DNA from: JBPOIS01 sp052034295
GTDB lineage: Bacteria > Pseudomonadota > Gammaproteobacteria > Pseudomonadales > Moraxellaceae
Assembly (NCBI GenBank): GCA_052034295.1
Contig: JBPOIS010000184.1
Location: 1-11,247, forward strand
Direction of reading: 5' to 3'
Length of the DNA: 11,247 nt
Shown: in pieces, positions 1-6,537 of the stretch
Numbering within the stretch: the first letter of the stretch is position 1
Layout of the letters: each line of letters starts with the position of its first letter
Notes under the pieces: model-generated
The model's database searches: none
What the model saw: the letters and a program-made list of their open reading frames with translations, nothing else
Told to the model about the DNA's origin: nothing
Program-made: the position numbers and the translations under genes

Positions 1-333
1 GGCACCGTGGTGGGTGGCGTGATCGGTGCGGTGACCGGCGCGGCTGCAGGCCATGGCATCGCCGAAGCCATCAACCCGACCGAAGATGCCCACTGGCGCA
101 GCAGCTACAACACGGCCAGTTACTACAAGCCGGGCTATGACTATGACACTGACTACCGCAACGCCTACAGCTATGGCTATGCCGCGCGCAACCAGTATGC
201 CGGGCGTGACTGGAACGACCAGCTGGAAGCGGACCTGCGTCAGGGCTGGGAAAAGGTCAAGGGCCAATCGCGCCTGACCTGGGAAGACGCCAAAGCCGCC
301 ACCCGTGATGCGTGGAACCGCACCACCAGCGCC
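1..333 (+). repeat. Long direct repeat, copy 1 (period 666 nt)
   Basis: Bases 1-333 align with 667-999 at a constant offset of 666 nt (222 codons), in frame. Anchor points are ggcaccgtg at 1 and 667, a 32-base identical block at 157-188 and 823-854, and ggtcaagggcca at 255 and 921. Each copy encodes zipper, Tyr-rich segment and Trp tail. Copy 1 begins exactly at the window edge, so it probably extends upstream. Confidence 0.85.
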
Positions 334-999
334 GTGGACCATGCCGGAGACCGCATGACCGCCGCCGTGGCCCGTGACGACGCCACTGAAAAATCCCATC
401 CGGTCGGTGTGGCTGCCGGGGGCCTCGGGGGTGCCGCTGCAGGGGCTGCCCTCGGTTCTGTGGCCGGTCCGGTGGGCACCCTGATTGGCGGCGCAATTGG
501 TGCCGTGGCCGGGGGTGCAGTTGGACACGATGCCGGGGAAGCCGTCAACCCGACTGAACCGGGCGATCTGGCCCGCAAGGACACCAGCCACCCGATCGGC
601 ACCGGCACCGGTGGACTGGCCGGGGCTGCAGCCGGGGCGGCGATTGGTTCGGCGGCGGGTCCGGTGGGCACCGTGCTGGGCGGTTTGATTGGTGCCCTGA
701 CCGGCGGGGCAGTCGGCCATGACATTGCTGAGGCCATCAACCCTGAAGAAGACGCCTACTGGCGTGACCAGTACAGCCACACCGCGTACTACAGCCAGAA
801 CTACAGCTACGACACCGACTATCGCAACGCCTACAGCTATGGCTATGCCGCGCGTGAGCACTACACGGGCCGCCAGTGGGATGACCGTCTGGAAGCCGAG
901 CTGTCGCGGGACTGGGCGAAGGTCAAGGGCCAGTCGCGGCTGACCTGGGAACAGGCCAAATACGCTGTGAAAGACGCCTGGAACCGTGTCACCCACTGA
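1..999 (+). CDS. Glycine-zipper repeat protein, 5'-truncated by window edge
   Basis: The frame is open from base 1 to the TGA at 997-999, so the true start lies upstream; the GTG at 7 is only an internal Val codon. The 332 visible residues alternate Gly/Ala-rich glycine-zipper segments (three, each built on a GxxxGxxxG-like pattern and ending in GH-x-x-x-EA-x-NP) with a Tyr-rich segment containing YDTDYRNAYSYGYAAR. A Trp/charged tail follows (KVKGQSRLTWE, then DAWNR). The tyrosine and tail modules occur twice and the zipper occurs three times. Glycine zippers are usually membrane-associating helices in envelope or stress proteins, so envelope or stress association is inferred. The tail resembles C-terminal segments of other proteobacterial stress-type proteins, but I cannot assign a named family. 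It ends at a strong bidirectional terminator. Confidence 0.8.
   Translation, partial: GTVVGGVIGAVTGAAAGHGIAEAINPTEDAHWRSSYNTASYYKPGYDYDTDYRNAYSYGYAARNQYAGRDWNDQLEADLRQGWEKVKGQSRLTWEDAKAATRDAWNRTTSAVDHAGDRMTAAVARDDATEKSHPVGVAAGGLGGAAAGAALGSVAGPVGTLIGGAIGAVAGGAVGHDAGEAVNPTEPGDLARKDTSHPIGTGTGGLAGAAAGAAIGSAAGPVGTVLGGLIGALTGGAVGHDIAEAINPEEDAYWRDQYSHTAYYSQNYSYDTDYRNAYSYGYAAREHYTGRQWDDRLEAELSRDWAKVKGQSRLTWEQAKYAVKDAWNRVTH
394..777 (+). repeat. Two tandem 192-nt glycine-zipper units
   Basis: Units 394-585 and 586-777 are in-frame tandem copies of 64 codons each. Both begin with a Ser-His-Pro codon triplet and continue through a Gly/Ala-rich stretch and a GPVGT block (ggcacc at 475 and 667) to a GH...NP end. 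The second unit runs directly into copy 2 of the longer module. Confidence 0.75.
667..999 (+). repeat. Long direct repeat, copy 2 (period 666 nt)
   Basis: This is the second copy of the 666-nt-period module, ending at the stop codon. Protein identity to copy 1 is highest in the YDTDYRNAYSYGYAAR and VKGQSRLTWE blocks and lower between them. That pattern indicates an older duplication under selection rather than a fresh one. Confidence 0.85.
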
Positions 1000-1019
1000 T
1001 CCCCAGTGGCGGACGTGTG

Positions 1020-1049
1020 AAAAAAGCCCCGGAAACGGGGCTTTTTTTT
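1020..1049. terminator. Bidirectional rho-independent terminator
   Basis: A 6-bp GC stem (gccccg 1026-1031 with cggggc 1036-1041) closes a GAAA tetraloop. It is flanked by six A upstream and eight T downstream, so it can terminate transcription on both strands. It lies between the convergent glycine-zipper gene and the DOMON-like gene, whose stop codon overlaps the T run. Confidence 0.92.
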
Positions 1050-1594
1050 CAGGGCATCAGCTTGAACTGCCCCAGCCAGTCAATGCTGTTGTGAAAATCC
1101 GCCTGCACGCCACTGTGCTGCATCGCCCAGTAGTCCAGATTGCCATCCTTCAGGCGCAGCACCGCCGACAGGCCAAACCGGATCGGCTGGCTGTAGGCGT
1201 ACAGCTCAGACAGGTCGAACACGGCCTCCACCCGGTGGTGATGGGATTCAAATTTTTCCAGATGGGCACGCGGTTCGTGCAGGGGAGGCACCTGATCCGG
1301 CTGGCGATAGCGGTCAAAGTGGTAGGCGTTCCAGAACAGCCGCGGCGTCAGGTTCAGCTCGGTGTAGCCGGACATTCCCTCGGGCTGCAAAAACGCCTCC
1401 AGACAAGTGTCTTCCCAGAGGTGGTCGGTGCGGAACGGCGCCGCCCCCGGCTGGGGCCACTCCACCTGCTGGTTGGGGTCGCCGAGCCGGTACGACAGCA
1501 TGATGCGCCGTCGCGGCAGCACCTGCAGTCCGGCCTGGACATTCAGGGGGGTGCCCAGGGTGGGCAAAAAGGCTTGCAGGGAATACACAGACAT
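1049..1594 (-). CDS. DOMON-like domain protein
   Basis: This 181-aa soluble protein has no signal peptide or membrane segment. It matches, by recall, the stand-alone DOMON-like (carbohydrate-binding-module-9-like) family of Proteobacteria and Cyanobacteria. The recognisable blocks are HLWEDTCLEAFL (residues 58-69), NLTPRLFWNAYHFDRYR (81-97), and the C-terminal YWAMQH (155-160) followed by ADFH (165-168). DOMON folds are beta sandwiches that often bind haem or sugar, but no ligand or function is established for this subgroup. The ATG at 1594 is the first in a well-conserved N terminus, though no clear Shine-Dalgarno precedes it. It is divergent from the dodecin gene and convergent with the glycine-zipper gene, so it is probably monocistronic. 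Confidence 0.8.
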   Translation of the reverse strand: MSVYSLQAFLPTLGTPLNVQAGLQVLPRRRIMLSYRLGDPNQQVEWPQPGAAPFRTDHLWEDTCLEAFLQPEGMSGYTELNLTPRLFWNAYHFDRYRQPDQVPPLHEPRAHLEKFESHHHRVEAVFDLSELYAYSQPIRFGLSAVLRLKDGNLDYWAMQHSGVQADFHNSIDWLGQFKLMP

Positions 1595-1745
1595 GGGGCT
1601 GGGCCGTTCAGGTTTTTATGAGTATCCGGCAAATCCCGCAGGCCGCCCGGATGAAAATGGCTACACGATGATAAACCAGGACGCCTGTGGATACAAAACC
1701 GATCCGAATGCTTGCAAGACCCGCTCAGCAACACAACAGCGCTGC

Positions 1746-1775
1746 TGCACAGGACGCCGCACGCCTGTCTACACT
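1746..1775 (+). promoter_or_regulatory. Candidate sigma70-type promoter for dodecin gene
   Basis: TGCACA at 1746-1751 (4 of 6 to the -35 consensus) and TACACT at 1770-1775 are separated by 18 bp. They would give a leader of roughly 30 bases before the ATG at 1815. It sits in the 220-bp divergent region 1595-1814, where I found no other convincing element and no good promoter for the minus-strand gene. Confidence 0.35.
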
Positions 1776-1814
1776 GGAAGCCTTCAAACCGCAGTGTCCA
1801 CAGGAGTATTCCCC

Positions 1815-2027
1815 ATGTCGATTGCCAAAAACATCGAAATCAGCAGCACCTCCACCGTCAGTTTTGAAGATGCCATCAAAAAGGGCATCGCCGAAGCCGC
1901 CAAAACTGTCAAAAACCTGAAGGGCTGCTGGGTCAAGGAACAAAAAGCCGACCTCGACGGCGACCGCATCACCAATTATCAGGTGATGATGATCCTGACC
2001 TTTGTGGTGGATCACGTCGATCAATAA
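1815..2027 (+). CDS. Dodecin family protein
   Basis: This 70-aa protein has the dodecin layout: beta strand (AKNIEIS), a helix with SFEDAIKKGIAEAAKTVKNL (residues 16-35), then two strands (WVKEQKADLDG and ITNYQVMMILTFVV). Dodecins assemble into hollow dodecamers that bind flavins and are thought to store or buffer them. In the archaeal prototype Trp36 and Gln55 stack on and hold the flavin. Here the Trp position is Gly37, a Trp lies two residues later (Trp39), and the Gln is kept (Gln56). The subgroup with Gly at that position (NxKGxW) is common in bacteria from memory, and its ligand is less certain. A Shine-Dalgarno-like caggag (1801-1806) supports the ATG at 1815. The longer in-frame upstream ORF lacks this signal. 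The gene ends before a bidirectional terminator. Confidence 0.9.
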   Translation: MSIAKNIEISSTSTVSFEDAIKKGIAEAAKTVKNLKGCWVKEQKADLDGDRITNYQVMMILTFVVDHVDQ

Positions 2028-2042
2028 GCCTGAAACCGCTGC

Positions 2043-2071
2043 AAAAAAACCGGCCCTGTGGCCGGTTTTTT
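2043..2071. terminator. Bidirectional rho-independent terminator
   Basis: A 7-bp stem (accggcc 2049-2055 with ggccggt 2060-2066) closes a CTGT loop, with an A run before it and a T run after it. It terminates the dodecin gene on the plus strand and can serve the convergent yhbY gene on the minus strand. Confidence 0.9.
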
Positions 2072-2096
2072 GATGGCGTTTTTTCAGGAAAAACGC

Positions 2097-2441
2097 TCAG
2101 TCGCTGGCCAGATGCGCGTGCCGGACCAGATTGGACAGGTGCGGGTTGGGCTGGGCCGCCTTCAGGAACAGCAGCGCCACCTTGCCGATCTGCTGCACCA
2201 CCTGGGCACCGGTCTGCTCGGCCAGGGCCGTGATGGCCTGCTGTTTGACCTCGCGGTCATTGCCCATGACCTTGATCTTGATCAGCTCATGATCGGCCAG
2301 TGCGCGGCGGGTTTCTTCGACCACCGCGTCGGTCAGGCCATGCTGGCCCAGCATCACCACCGGCTCCAGCACATGGCCAATGCGGCGCAGGCGTTTGCGC
2401 TCCTGATTGTTGAGGGCACGGGGGGCGGTGACTTTGGACAT
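2097..2441 (-). CDS. yhbY: YhbY-type CRM-domain RNA-binding protein
   Basis: This 114-aa protein has the single CRM (KH-like) domain of YhbY, a factor associated with pre-50S ribosomal particles. It aligns well with E. coli YhbY: LxxxxHxLxPVVxLGxxGLT (residues about 18-37, with the GxxG RNA-binding loop GQHG at 32-35), then HELIKIKV (51-58), DRE (62-64), TGAQVVQQIGK (77-87) and LF. A C-terminal extension of about 20 residues goes past the core. The start is set at the ATG at 2441, where family similarity begins. The frame stays open to 2663, but that extension would run through the rlmE leader and start and has no similarity. Upstream of the ATG is a T-rich stretch with no clear Shine-Dalgarno. 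Its divergent position next to rlmE matches E. coli. Confidence 0.93.
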   Translation of the reverse strand: MSKVTAPRALNNQERKRLRRIGHVLEPVVMLGQHGLTDAVVEETRRALADHELIKIKVMGNDREVKQQAITALAEQTGAQVVQQIGKVALLFLKAAQPNPHLSNLVRHAHLASD

Positions 2442-2505
2442 GGCAAAAAAAATCTGCGGACGTTGGCGACATAGTTTAGCCCAAGCACGGCGTTTCGGGC
2501 GGATT

Positions 2506-2537
2506 TTGTCGGCCTGCGGCGGCAGATCCGCTACAAT
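2506..2537 (+). promoter_or_regulatory. Candidate rlmE promoter
   Basis: TACAAT at 2532-2537 is a good -10 box, 33 bases before the rlmE ATG. The best upstream match is TTGTCG at 2506-2511 with a 20-bp spacer, longer than ideal, so the -35 assignment is weak. The same -10 hexamer followed by GG also precedes folP. Confidence 0.4.
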
Positions 2538-2570
2538 GGGGCGGATTTTTCTGATGAAAGTGTTCTGGTC

Positions 2571-3212
2571 ATGGCCACCCGTATCCACAATCAAAAACTC
2601 TCCAAGAGCAGCAAGGCCTGGATGCGTGAACACCTGGATGATCCCTTTGTCAAGCGTGCCCACAAGGATGGCTACCGGGCACGGGCTGCCTATAAGCTCC
2701 TGGAAATCAACGATAAATACAAGCTGTTGCGTCCCGGCATGACCGTGGTGGACCTGGGCGCAGCCCCCGGCAGCTGGTCGCAGATCGCCGGCAAAATCGT
2801 CGGCTCCAGTGGTCTGGTGATCGCCTCGGACATCCTGCCGATGGATGTACTGCCGGATGTGACGTTTTTGCAGGGGGACTTTCGCGAGCAGGCGGTGTTT
2901 GATGAGCTGCTGGGGACGCTGAATGGCCGCCCGGTGGATCTTGTAATTTCTGACATGGCCCCCAATACATCAGGAAACCCTGCGGTGGACCAGCCGCGCA
3001 TGATGTACCTGTGCGAGCTGGCACTGGATTTTGCCCTCAAGGTGCTGGATGTCCGGGGACAGTTTCTGGTGAAGGCCTTTCAGGGAGAGGGCTATGATGC
3101 GCTGCGCAAGGCCATCCTGGCCGAGTTTTCCGAGCTGAAAAGCGTCAAGCCGGAAGCCTCGCGCGCCCGCTCCCGTGAAATGTACCTGCTGGCCCGTGGG
3201 CGTCGACGTTGA
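2571..3212 (+). CDS. rlmE: 23S rRNA 2'-O-ribose U2552 methyltransferase RlmE (FtsJ/RrmJ)
   Basis: This 213-aa protein is close to the E. coli length of 209. It uses S-adenosylmethionine to methylate the 2'-OH of U2552 in the 23S rRNA A-loop, a late step of 50S assembly. The Rossmann SAM motif VVDLGAAPGSWSQ is at residues 59-71. The catalytic K-D-K-E tetrad is present as Lys42 (in AAYKLLEI), Asp128 (in VISDMAPN), Lys168 (in FLVKAFQGEG) and Glu203 (in SRARSREMY). The ATG at 2571 gives a family-length N terminus; a Shine-Dalgarno is weak. It lies 138 bp upstream of ftsH in the same direction, as in E. coli, and diverges from yhbY. Confidence 0.97.
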   Translation: MATRIHNQKLSKSSKAWMREHLDDPFVKRAHKDGYRARAAYKLLEINDKYKLLRPGMTVVDLGAAPGSWSQIAGKIVGSSGLVIASDILPMDVLPDVTFLQGDFREQAVFDELLGTLNGRPVDLVISDMAPNTSGNPAVDQPRMMYLCELALDFALKVLDVRGQFLVKAFQGEGYDALRKAILAEFSELKSVKPEASRARSREMYLLARGRRR

Positions 3213-3232
3213 CCGGCTCCGGTTCGGACAAC

Positions 3233-3256
3233 ATTTGCTGACAAATGCCATCAGCA
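3233..3256 (+). other. Overlapping dyad symmetries downstream of rlmE
   Basis: ATTTG (3233-3237) pairs with CAAAT (3242-3246), and TGCTGA (3236-3241) pairs with TCAGCA (3251-3256). The two stems are mutually exclusive. A T run follows only after a gap (3264-3269), so this is a poor intrinsic terminator; it may be a weak one or just chance. Confidence 0.3.
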
Positions 3257-3273
3257 CACGTCGTTTTTTGGTC

Positions 3274-3303
3274 TTGTCCTGGCAGGGCAGGACCCGTTAT
3301 GTT
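3274..3303 (+). promoter_or_regulatory. Candidate ftsH promoter with dyad in spacer
   Basis: TTGTCC at 3274-3279 and TATGTT at 3298-3303 are 18 bp apart and match the sigma70 consensus at 4 of 6 positions each. A perfect 6-bp inverted repeat, GTCCTG (3276-3281) and CAGGAC (3288-3293) with a 6-base centre, overlaps the -35 and spacer, where a repressor could block polymerase. In E. coli ftsH is heat-shock controlled; I see no good sigma32 match here. Confidence 0.42.
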
Positions 3304-3350
3304 GGCGGATTGGATCAGGGCCACATGACTCAACAGGGGAACTACGCGCA

Positions 3351-5240
3351 GTGAGCGATCTCGTCAAAAACACCATCCTCTGGCTGGTGATCATCAGCGT
3401 GCTGGTGCTGGTGTTCAGTAATTTTGAAAACCGCGCCAAGCCGGACAGCCTGAATTACTCTGAGTTTGTGGCCGCAGTGAACGCCGGACAGGTCAAGCAG
3501 GTGCGCATCGACAACGAACGCATCAGCGGCGAAAAGCGCAATGGCACCCAGTTTGAGACCGTGCGTCCGGCGGTACAGGACACCGAGCTGATGCCCAGCC
3601 TGCGCAAGCAGAATGTGGAAGTCATCGGCACGGCCCCGGAGCGTCAGGGCATCTTCATGCAGCTGCTGATCGCCAGTTTCCCTGTGCTGCTGATCATCCT
3701 GCTGTTCATGTTTTTCATGCGCAACATGCAGTCCGGCCCTGGCGGCAAGACCGGCCCGATGAGCTTTGGCAAATCCAAGGCCAAGATGCTCACCGATGAC
3801 CAGATCAAGGTCACCTTTGCCGATGTGGCGGGCTGTGATGAAGCCAAGCAGGAAGTGGTGGAGATCGTGGATTTCCTGCGCGACCCGGCCAAATTCAAGC
3901 GTCTGGGCGCGAAGATTCCCCGTGGTGTGCTGATGGTCGGACCGCCGGGCACTGGCAAGACCCTGCTGGCAAAAGCCATCGCCGGGGAAGCCAAGGTGCC
4001 ATTTTTCTCGATTTCCGGTTCGGATTTTGTGGAAATGTTCGTCGGGGTGGGTGCCTCGCGGGTGCGTGACATGTTTGAGCAGGCCAAGCGCCATGCGCCG
4101 TGCATCATTTTCATCGACGAAATCGACGCCGTGGGCCGCCATCGCGGTTCGGGCATGGGCGGGGGCCATGATGAGCGCGAGCAGACCCTGAACCAGATGC
4201 TGGTCGAGATGGATGGTTTTGAAGGGTCGGAAGGCGTGATCGTGATCGCGGCCACCAACCGGGTGGATGTGCTGGACAAGGCCCTGCTGCGTCCGGGACG
4301 CTTTGACCGTCAGGTGATGGTTGGCCTGCCGGACATCAAGGGCCGCGAGCAGATCCTCAATGTGCACCTGAAAAAACTGCCTTCGACCACGGGCGTCAAT
4401 CCGGCGGTGCTGGCGCGCGGTACGCCGGGCTTCAGCGGTGCCGACCTGGCCAATCTGGTCAACGAAGCCGCGCTGTTTGCCGCACGCCGCAACAAGAACA
4501 CCGTGGACATGAACGACTTCGAGGACGCCAAGGACAAGATTTTCATGGGTCCGGAGCGCAAGTCGATGGTGCTGCGCGATGAAGAGCGCCGCAACACCGC
4601 CTACCACGAAGCGGGCCATGCGCTGGTGGCCGAAGTGCTGCCGGGCACTGACCCGGTGCACAAGGTCACCATCATGCCGCGCGGCTGGGCGCTGGGCGTG
4701 ACCTGGCAGTTGCCGGAATTTGACCGGATCAGTCACTACAAGGACAAGATGCTCAATGAAATCAGCATCCTGTTTGGTGGGCGGATCGCCGAGGAAGTGT
4801 TCGTCAACCAGAAATCGACCGGGGCATCCAATGACTTTGAGCGCGCCACCAAGATGGCCCGCGCCATGGTCACCAAATACGGCATGTCCGACAGCCTTGG
4901 GGTGATGGTCTATGAGGACGACACCAACGAGTCGTACTTTGGCAAGATGGGCAGCCGCACCATCAGCGAGGCCACCCAGCAGCAGGTCGACCGCGAGGTG
5001 CGCCACATCCTTGACACCCAGTATCAGATTGCCCGTGACATCATCGAGGCCAACAGGGAAAAGGTCGAGGTGATGGTCAAGGCCCTGCTGGAATGGGAAA
5101 CCATCGACCGCGACCAGATCGTGGACATCATGGAAGGCCGCGAACCGCGCCCGCCACGGGTCTACGAGCCGGTGAATCCGGTGCCGGTGAGCCTGGACAA
5201 GCCGCAGGGCCAGACCCCACCGCCGCTGCCCGCCCTGTAA
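3351..5240 (+). CDS. ftsH: ATP-dependent zinc metalloprotease FtsH
   Basis: This 629-aa protein is normal length for FtsH, the hexameric inner-membrane AAA+ protease that degrades damaged membrane proteins and short-lived regulators. In order it has TM1 (residues 7-24), a periplasmic domain (about 30-100), TM2 (about 102-123), and an AAA+ module. The AAA+ module shows Walker A GPPGTGKT (197-204), pore loop FVGVG (230-234), Walker B IIFIDE (252-257) and a second region of homology TNRVDVLDKALLRPGRFDR (302-320). The zinc site is HEAGH (419-423) with the third ligand Asp495 in SNDFERAT. The tail is proline-rich (600-629). The GTG start at 3351 follows aggggaa (3335-3341) at slightly long spacing and puts TM1 at the N terminus as expected. 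The usual Met or Phe after ALGVT is Trp452 here, near the protease active site, and is probably a tolerated variant. The strong terminator after it suggests ftsH is largely its own unit. Confidence 0.98.
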   Translation: MSDLVKNTILWLVIISVLVLVFSNFENRAKPDSLNYSEFVAAVNAGQVKQVRIDNERISGEKRNGTQFETVRPAVQDTELMPSLRKQNVEVIGTAPERQGIFMQLLIASFPVLLIILLFMFFMRNMQSGPGGKTGPMSFGKSKAKMLTDDQIKVTFADVAGCDEAKQEVVEIVDFLRDPAKFKRLGAKIPRGVLMVGPPGTGKTLLAKAIAGEAKVPFFSISGSDFVEMFVGVGASRVRDMFEQAKRHAPCIIFIDEIDAVGRHRGSGMGGGHDEREQTLNQMLVEMDGFEGSEGVIVIAATNRVDVLDKALLRPGRFDRQVMVGLPDIKGREQILNVHLKKLPSTTGVNPAVLARGTPGFSGADLANLVNEAALFAARRNKNTVDMNDFEDAKDKIFMGPERKSMVLRDEERRNTAYHEAGHALVAEVLPGTDPVHKVTIMPRGWALGVTWQLPEFDRISHYKDKMLNEISILFGGRIAEEVFVNQKSTGASNDFERATKMARAMVTKYGMSDSLGVMVYEDDTNESYFGKMGSRTISEATQQQVDREVRHILDTQYQIARDIIEANREKVEVMVKALLEWETIDRDQIVDIMEGREPRPPRVYEPVNPVPVSLDKPQGQTPPPLPAL

Positions 5241-5264
5241 AAGCAGCGTCATGGTTCAATCAAG

Positions 5265-5290
5265 GCAGACCTGCGGGTCTGCTTTTTTTT
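5265..5290 (+). terminator. Rho-independent terminator after ftsH
   Basis: A 7-bp stem (gcagacc 5265-5271 with ggtctgc 5276-5282) closes a TGCG loop and is followed by eight T (5283-5290), 25 bases past the ftsH stop. It also argues against starting folP at the in-frame ATG at 5251, which would place the hairpin inside the coding region. Confidence 0.93.
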
Positions 5291-5305
5291 GCCTGCCTGC
5301 CGGGG

Positions 5306-5333
5306 TGTTCAAACCCGGTGCACGGCTTACAAT
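5306..5333 (+). promoter_or_regulatory. Candidate folP promoter
   Basis: TACAAT at 5328-5333 is a good -10 box, 41 bases before the folP ATG and just after the ftsH terminator, where a new promoter is needed. The -35 region (TGTTCA at 5306-5311, 16-bp spacer) is poor. It would drive folP-sdhE-ygfX. Confidence 0.4.
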
Positions 5334-5373
5334 GGCGCGGTGTTTTTTGATCCACGGTCCAGAGAGTGCCTGC

Positions 5374-6246
5374 ATGAATGACCTGAACCGCCCGCAACGG
5401 CCCGCGCTGCAGTTGCAGCTCGGCCCACGGCTGTGGCAGCCGCGCACCCCGGTGGTGATGGGCATCGTCAATGTCACCCCGGATTCATTTTCAGACGGCG
5501 GGCAGTTCCAGCAGCGTGATGCAGCCGTTGCCCGGGCGCTGCAGCTACACGCCGAAGGGGCCGGGGTGATCGATCTGGGGGGGGAGTCCACCCGGCCCGG
5601 TGCCCAGCCCGTCAGTCCGGCCGAAGAGCTGGCGCGGGTGCTGCCGGTGGTGCAGGCGCTGGCGGCACAGCCGGGACTGGTGCTGTCGATCGACACCAGC
5701 AGCCCGGAGGTGTTTGCGGCGTGCTGGGCGGTGACCCCGTGCCTGTGGAATGATGTGCGGGCACTGACCCGGCCCGGCGCACGGGCGCTGGCGGCCCGGC
5801 TGGATTGTCCGGTGGTGCTGATGCACAATCGTGGCGAGCCGGACCGGATGGGCGAGCTGACCGATTATCCGCAGGGTGTGGTGGACACCGTGTGCGCCGA
5901 GCTGCAGCAGCAGGTGGCGCTGGCCTGTGCCGCCGGGGTACGTCCCGCCCAGATGATACTCGACCCCGGTTTTGGATTATTTGCCAAAACCACCGCACAA
6001 AACCTGCAGTTGCTGGCCCACCTGCCCGCCCTGCAGGCCCTTGGTCATCCGTTGCTGATCGGCCTGTCGCGCAAGCACATGCTGGGCGAGGTGCTCGGCG
6101 GTGCGCCAGTGGATCAGCGTGTGCACGCCGGGGTGGCCGCCGCTGTGTGGGCGGTCAGTCAGGGGGCGGTGCTGGTGCGCACCCACGATGTGGCCCCCAC
6201 GGTCCAGGCCCTGCGCCTGCTGCAGGCGGTGCAGGACCATTTTTGA
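5374..6246 (+). CDS. folP: Dihydropteroate synthase
   Basis: This 290-aa protein condenses p-aminobenzoate with dihydropterin pyrophosphate to dihydropteroate in folate synthesis; it is the sulfonamide target. Conserved blocks are VMGIVNVTPDSFSDGG (residues 28-43), GGESTRPGA (69-77), SIDT (105-108, Asp107), WNDV (Asn126), LMH (149-151), LDPGFG (Asp197), GLSRK (Lys234) and RTHDV (Arg269, His271). These cover the pterin, metal and p-aminobenzoate/pyrophosphate contacts known from E. coli. The start is the ATG at 5374: agagag lies 8 bases upstream, the length fits the family, and upstream in-frame starts run into the ftsH terminator. It is 18 bp from sdhE. glmM, which follows folP in E. coli, is absent. 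Confidence 0.96.
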   Translation: MNDLNRPQRPALQLQLGPRLWQPRTPVVMGIVNVTPDSFSDGGQFQQRDAAVARALQLHAEGAGVIDLGGESTRPGAQPVSPAEELARVLPVVQALAAQPGLVLSIDTSSPEVFAACWAVTPCLWNDVRALTRPGARALAARLDCPVVLMHNRGEPDRMGELTDYPQGVVDTVCAELQQQVALACAAGVRPAQMILDPGFGLFAKTTAQNLQLLAHLPALQALGHPLLIGLSRKHMLGEVLGGAPVDQRVHAGVAAAVWAVSQGAVLVRTHDVAPTVQALRLLQAVQDHF

Positions 6247-6264
6247 ATTTTCCGGGGAGACTGA

Positions 6265-6525
6265 ATGAGCATGCAGGCATTGACTGATGAAGAACGCCGT
6301 CTGGTGTACCGGGCACGGCGCGGCCTGAAAGAGCTGGATTTTTATCTGGACCCGTATGTGCGCCAGCACTTTGCCCAGGCCGATGCCCATGAAAAAGCCA
6401 CTTTTGCCCGGCTGATGGAGGCCGAGGACCCGGACCTGATGGACTGGTTCTTGCAGCTGTCACAGCCGCAGGATACCGGACTGGCGGCGCTGGTGGCGCG
6501 CATTCGCCAGTTGCGTCACCCCTGA
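6265..6525 (+). CDS. sdhE: FAD assembly factor SdhE
   Basis: This 86-aa protein of the SdhE/YgfY (Sdh5) family helps attach FAD covalently to the succinate dehydrogenase flavoprotein SdhA and the related FrdA. The RGxxE signature is present as RGLKE (residues 19-23) in RARRGLKELD. The family pattern F-x-RLMEAEDPDLMDWFL (47-63) matches the E. coli FIRLLECDDPDLFNWL region. A Shine-Dalgarno ggggag (6254-6259) lies 5 bases before the ATG at 6265; a second ATG at 6271 is possible. It sits between folP (18-bp gap) and the ygfX-like gene (12-bp gap), so the three genes are probably co-transcribed. The sdhE-ygfX pairing is conserved in many Proteobacteria. Confidence 0.94.
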   Translation: MSMQALTDEERRLVYRARRGLKELDFYLDPYVRQHFAQADAHEKATFARLMEAEDPDLMDWFLQLSQPQDTGLAALVARIRQLRHP

Positions 6526-6537
6526 GCGCTGGTTTTT

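Noticed and set aside
1407..1814. Longer dodecin reading frame beginning at 1407, inside the opposite-strand DOMON-like gene.
   Set aside because: The extra residues have no dodecin similarity and overlap a conserved gene. The ATG at 1815 has a Shine-Dalgarno and gives the usual family length.
2442..2663. Possible N-terminal extension of yhbY to 2663.
   Set aside because: It overlaps the rlmE promoter region and first codons, and YhbY similarity begins only after the ATG at 2441.
3342..5252. A 636-codon open frame on the minus strand covering all of ftsH.
   Set aside because: It is a mirror frame of a strongly conserved gene. The product is His/Leu-rich with no domain, caused by codon bias in high-GC coding DNA.
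5251..5373. Possible N-terminal extension of folP from the in-frame ATG at 5251.
   Set aside because: It would include the ftsH terminator hairpin and T run, has no family similarity, and has a poorer ribosome binding site than the ATG at 5374.
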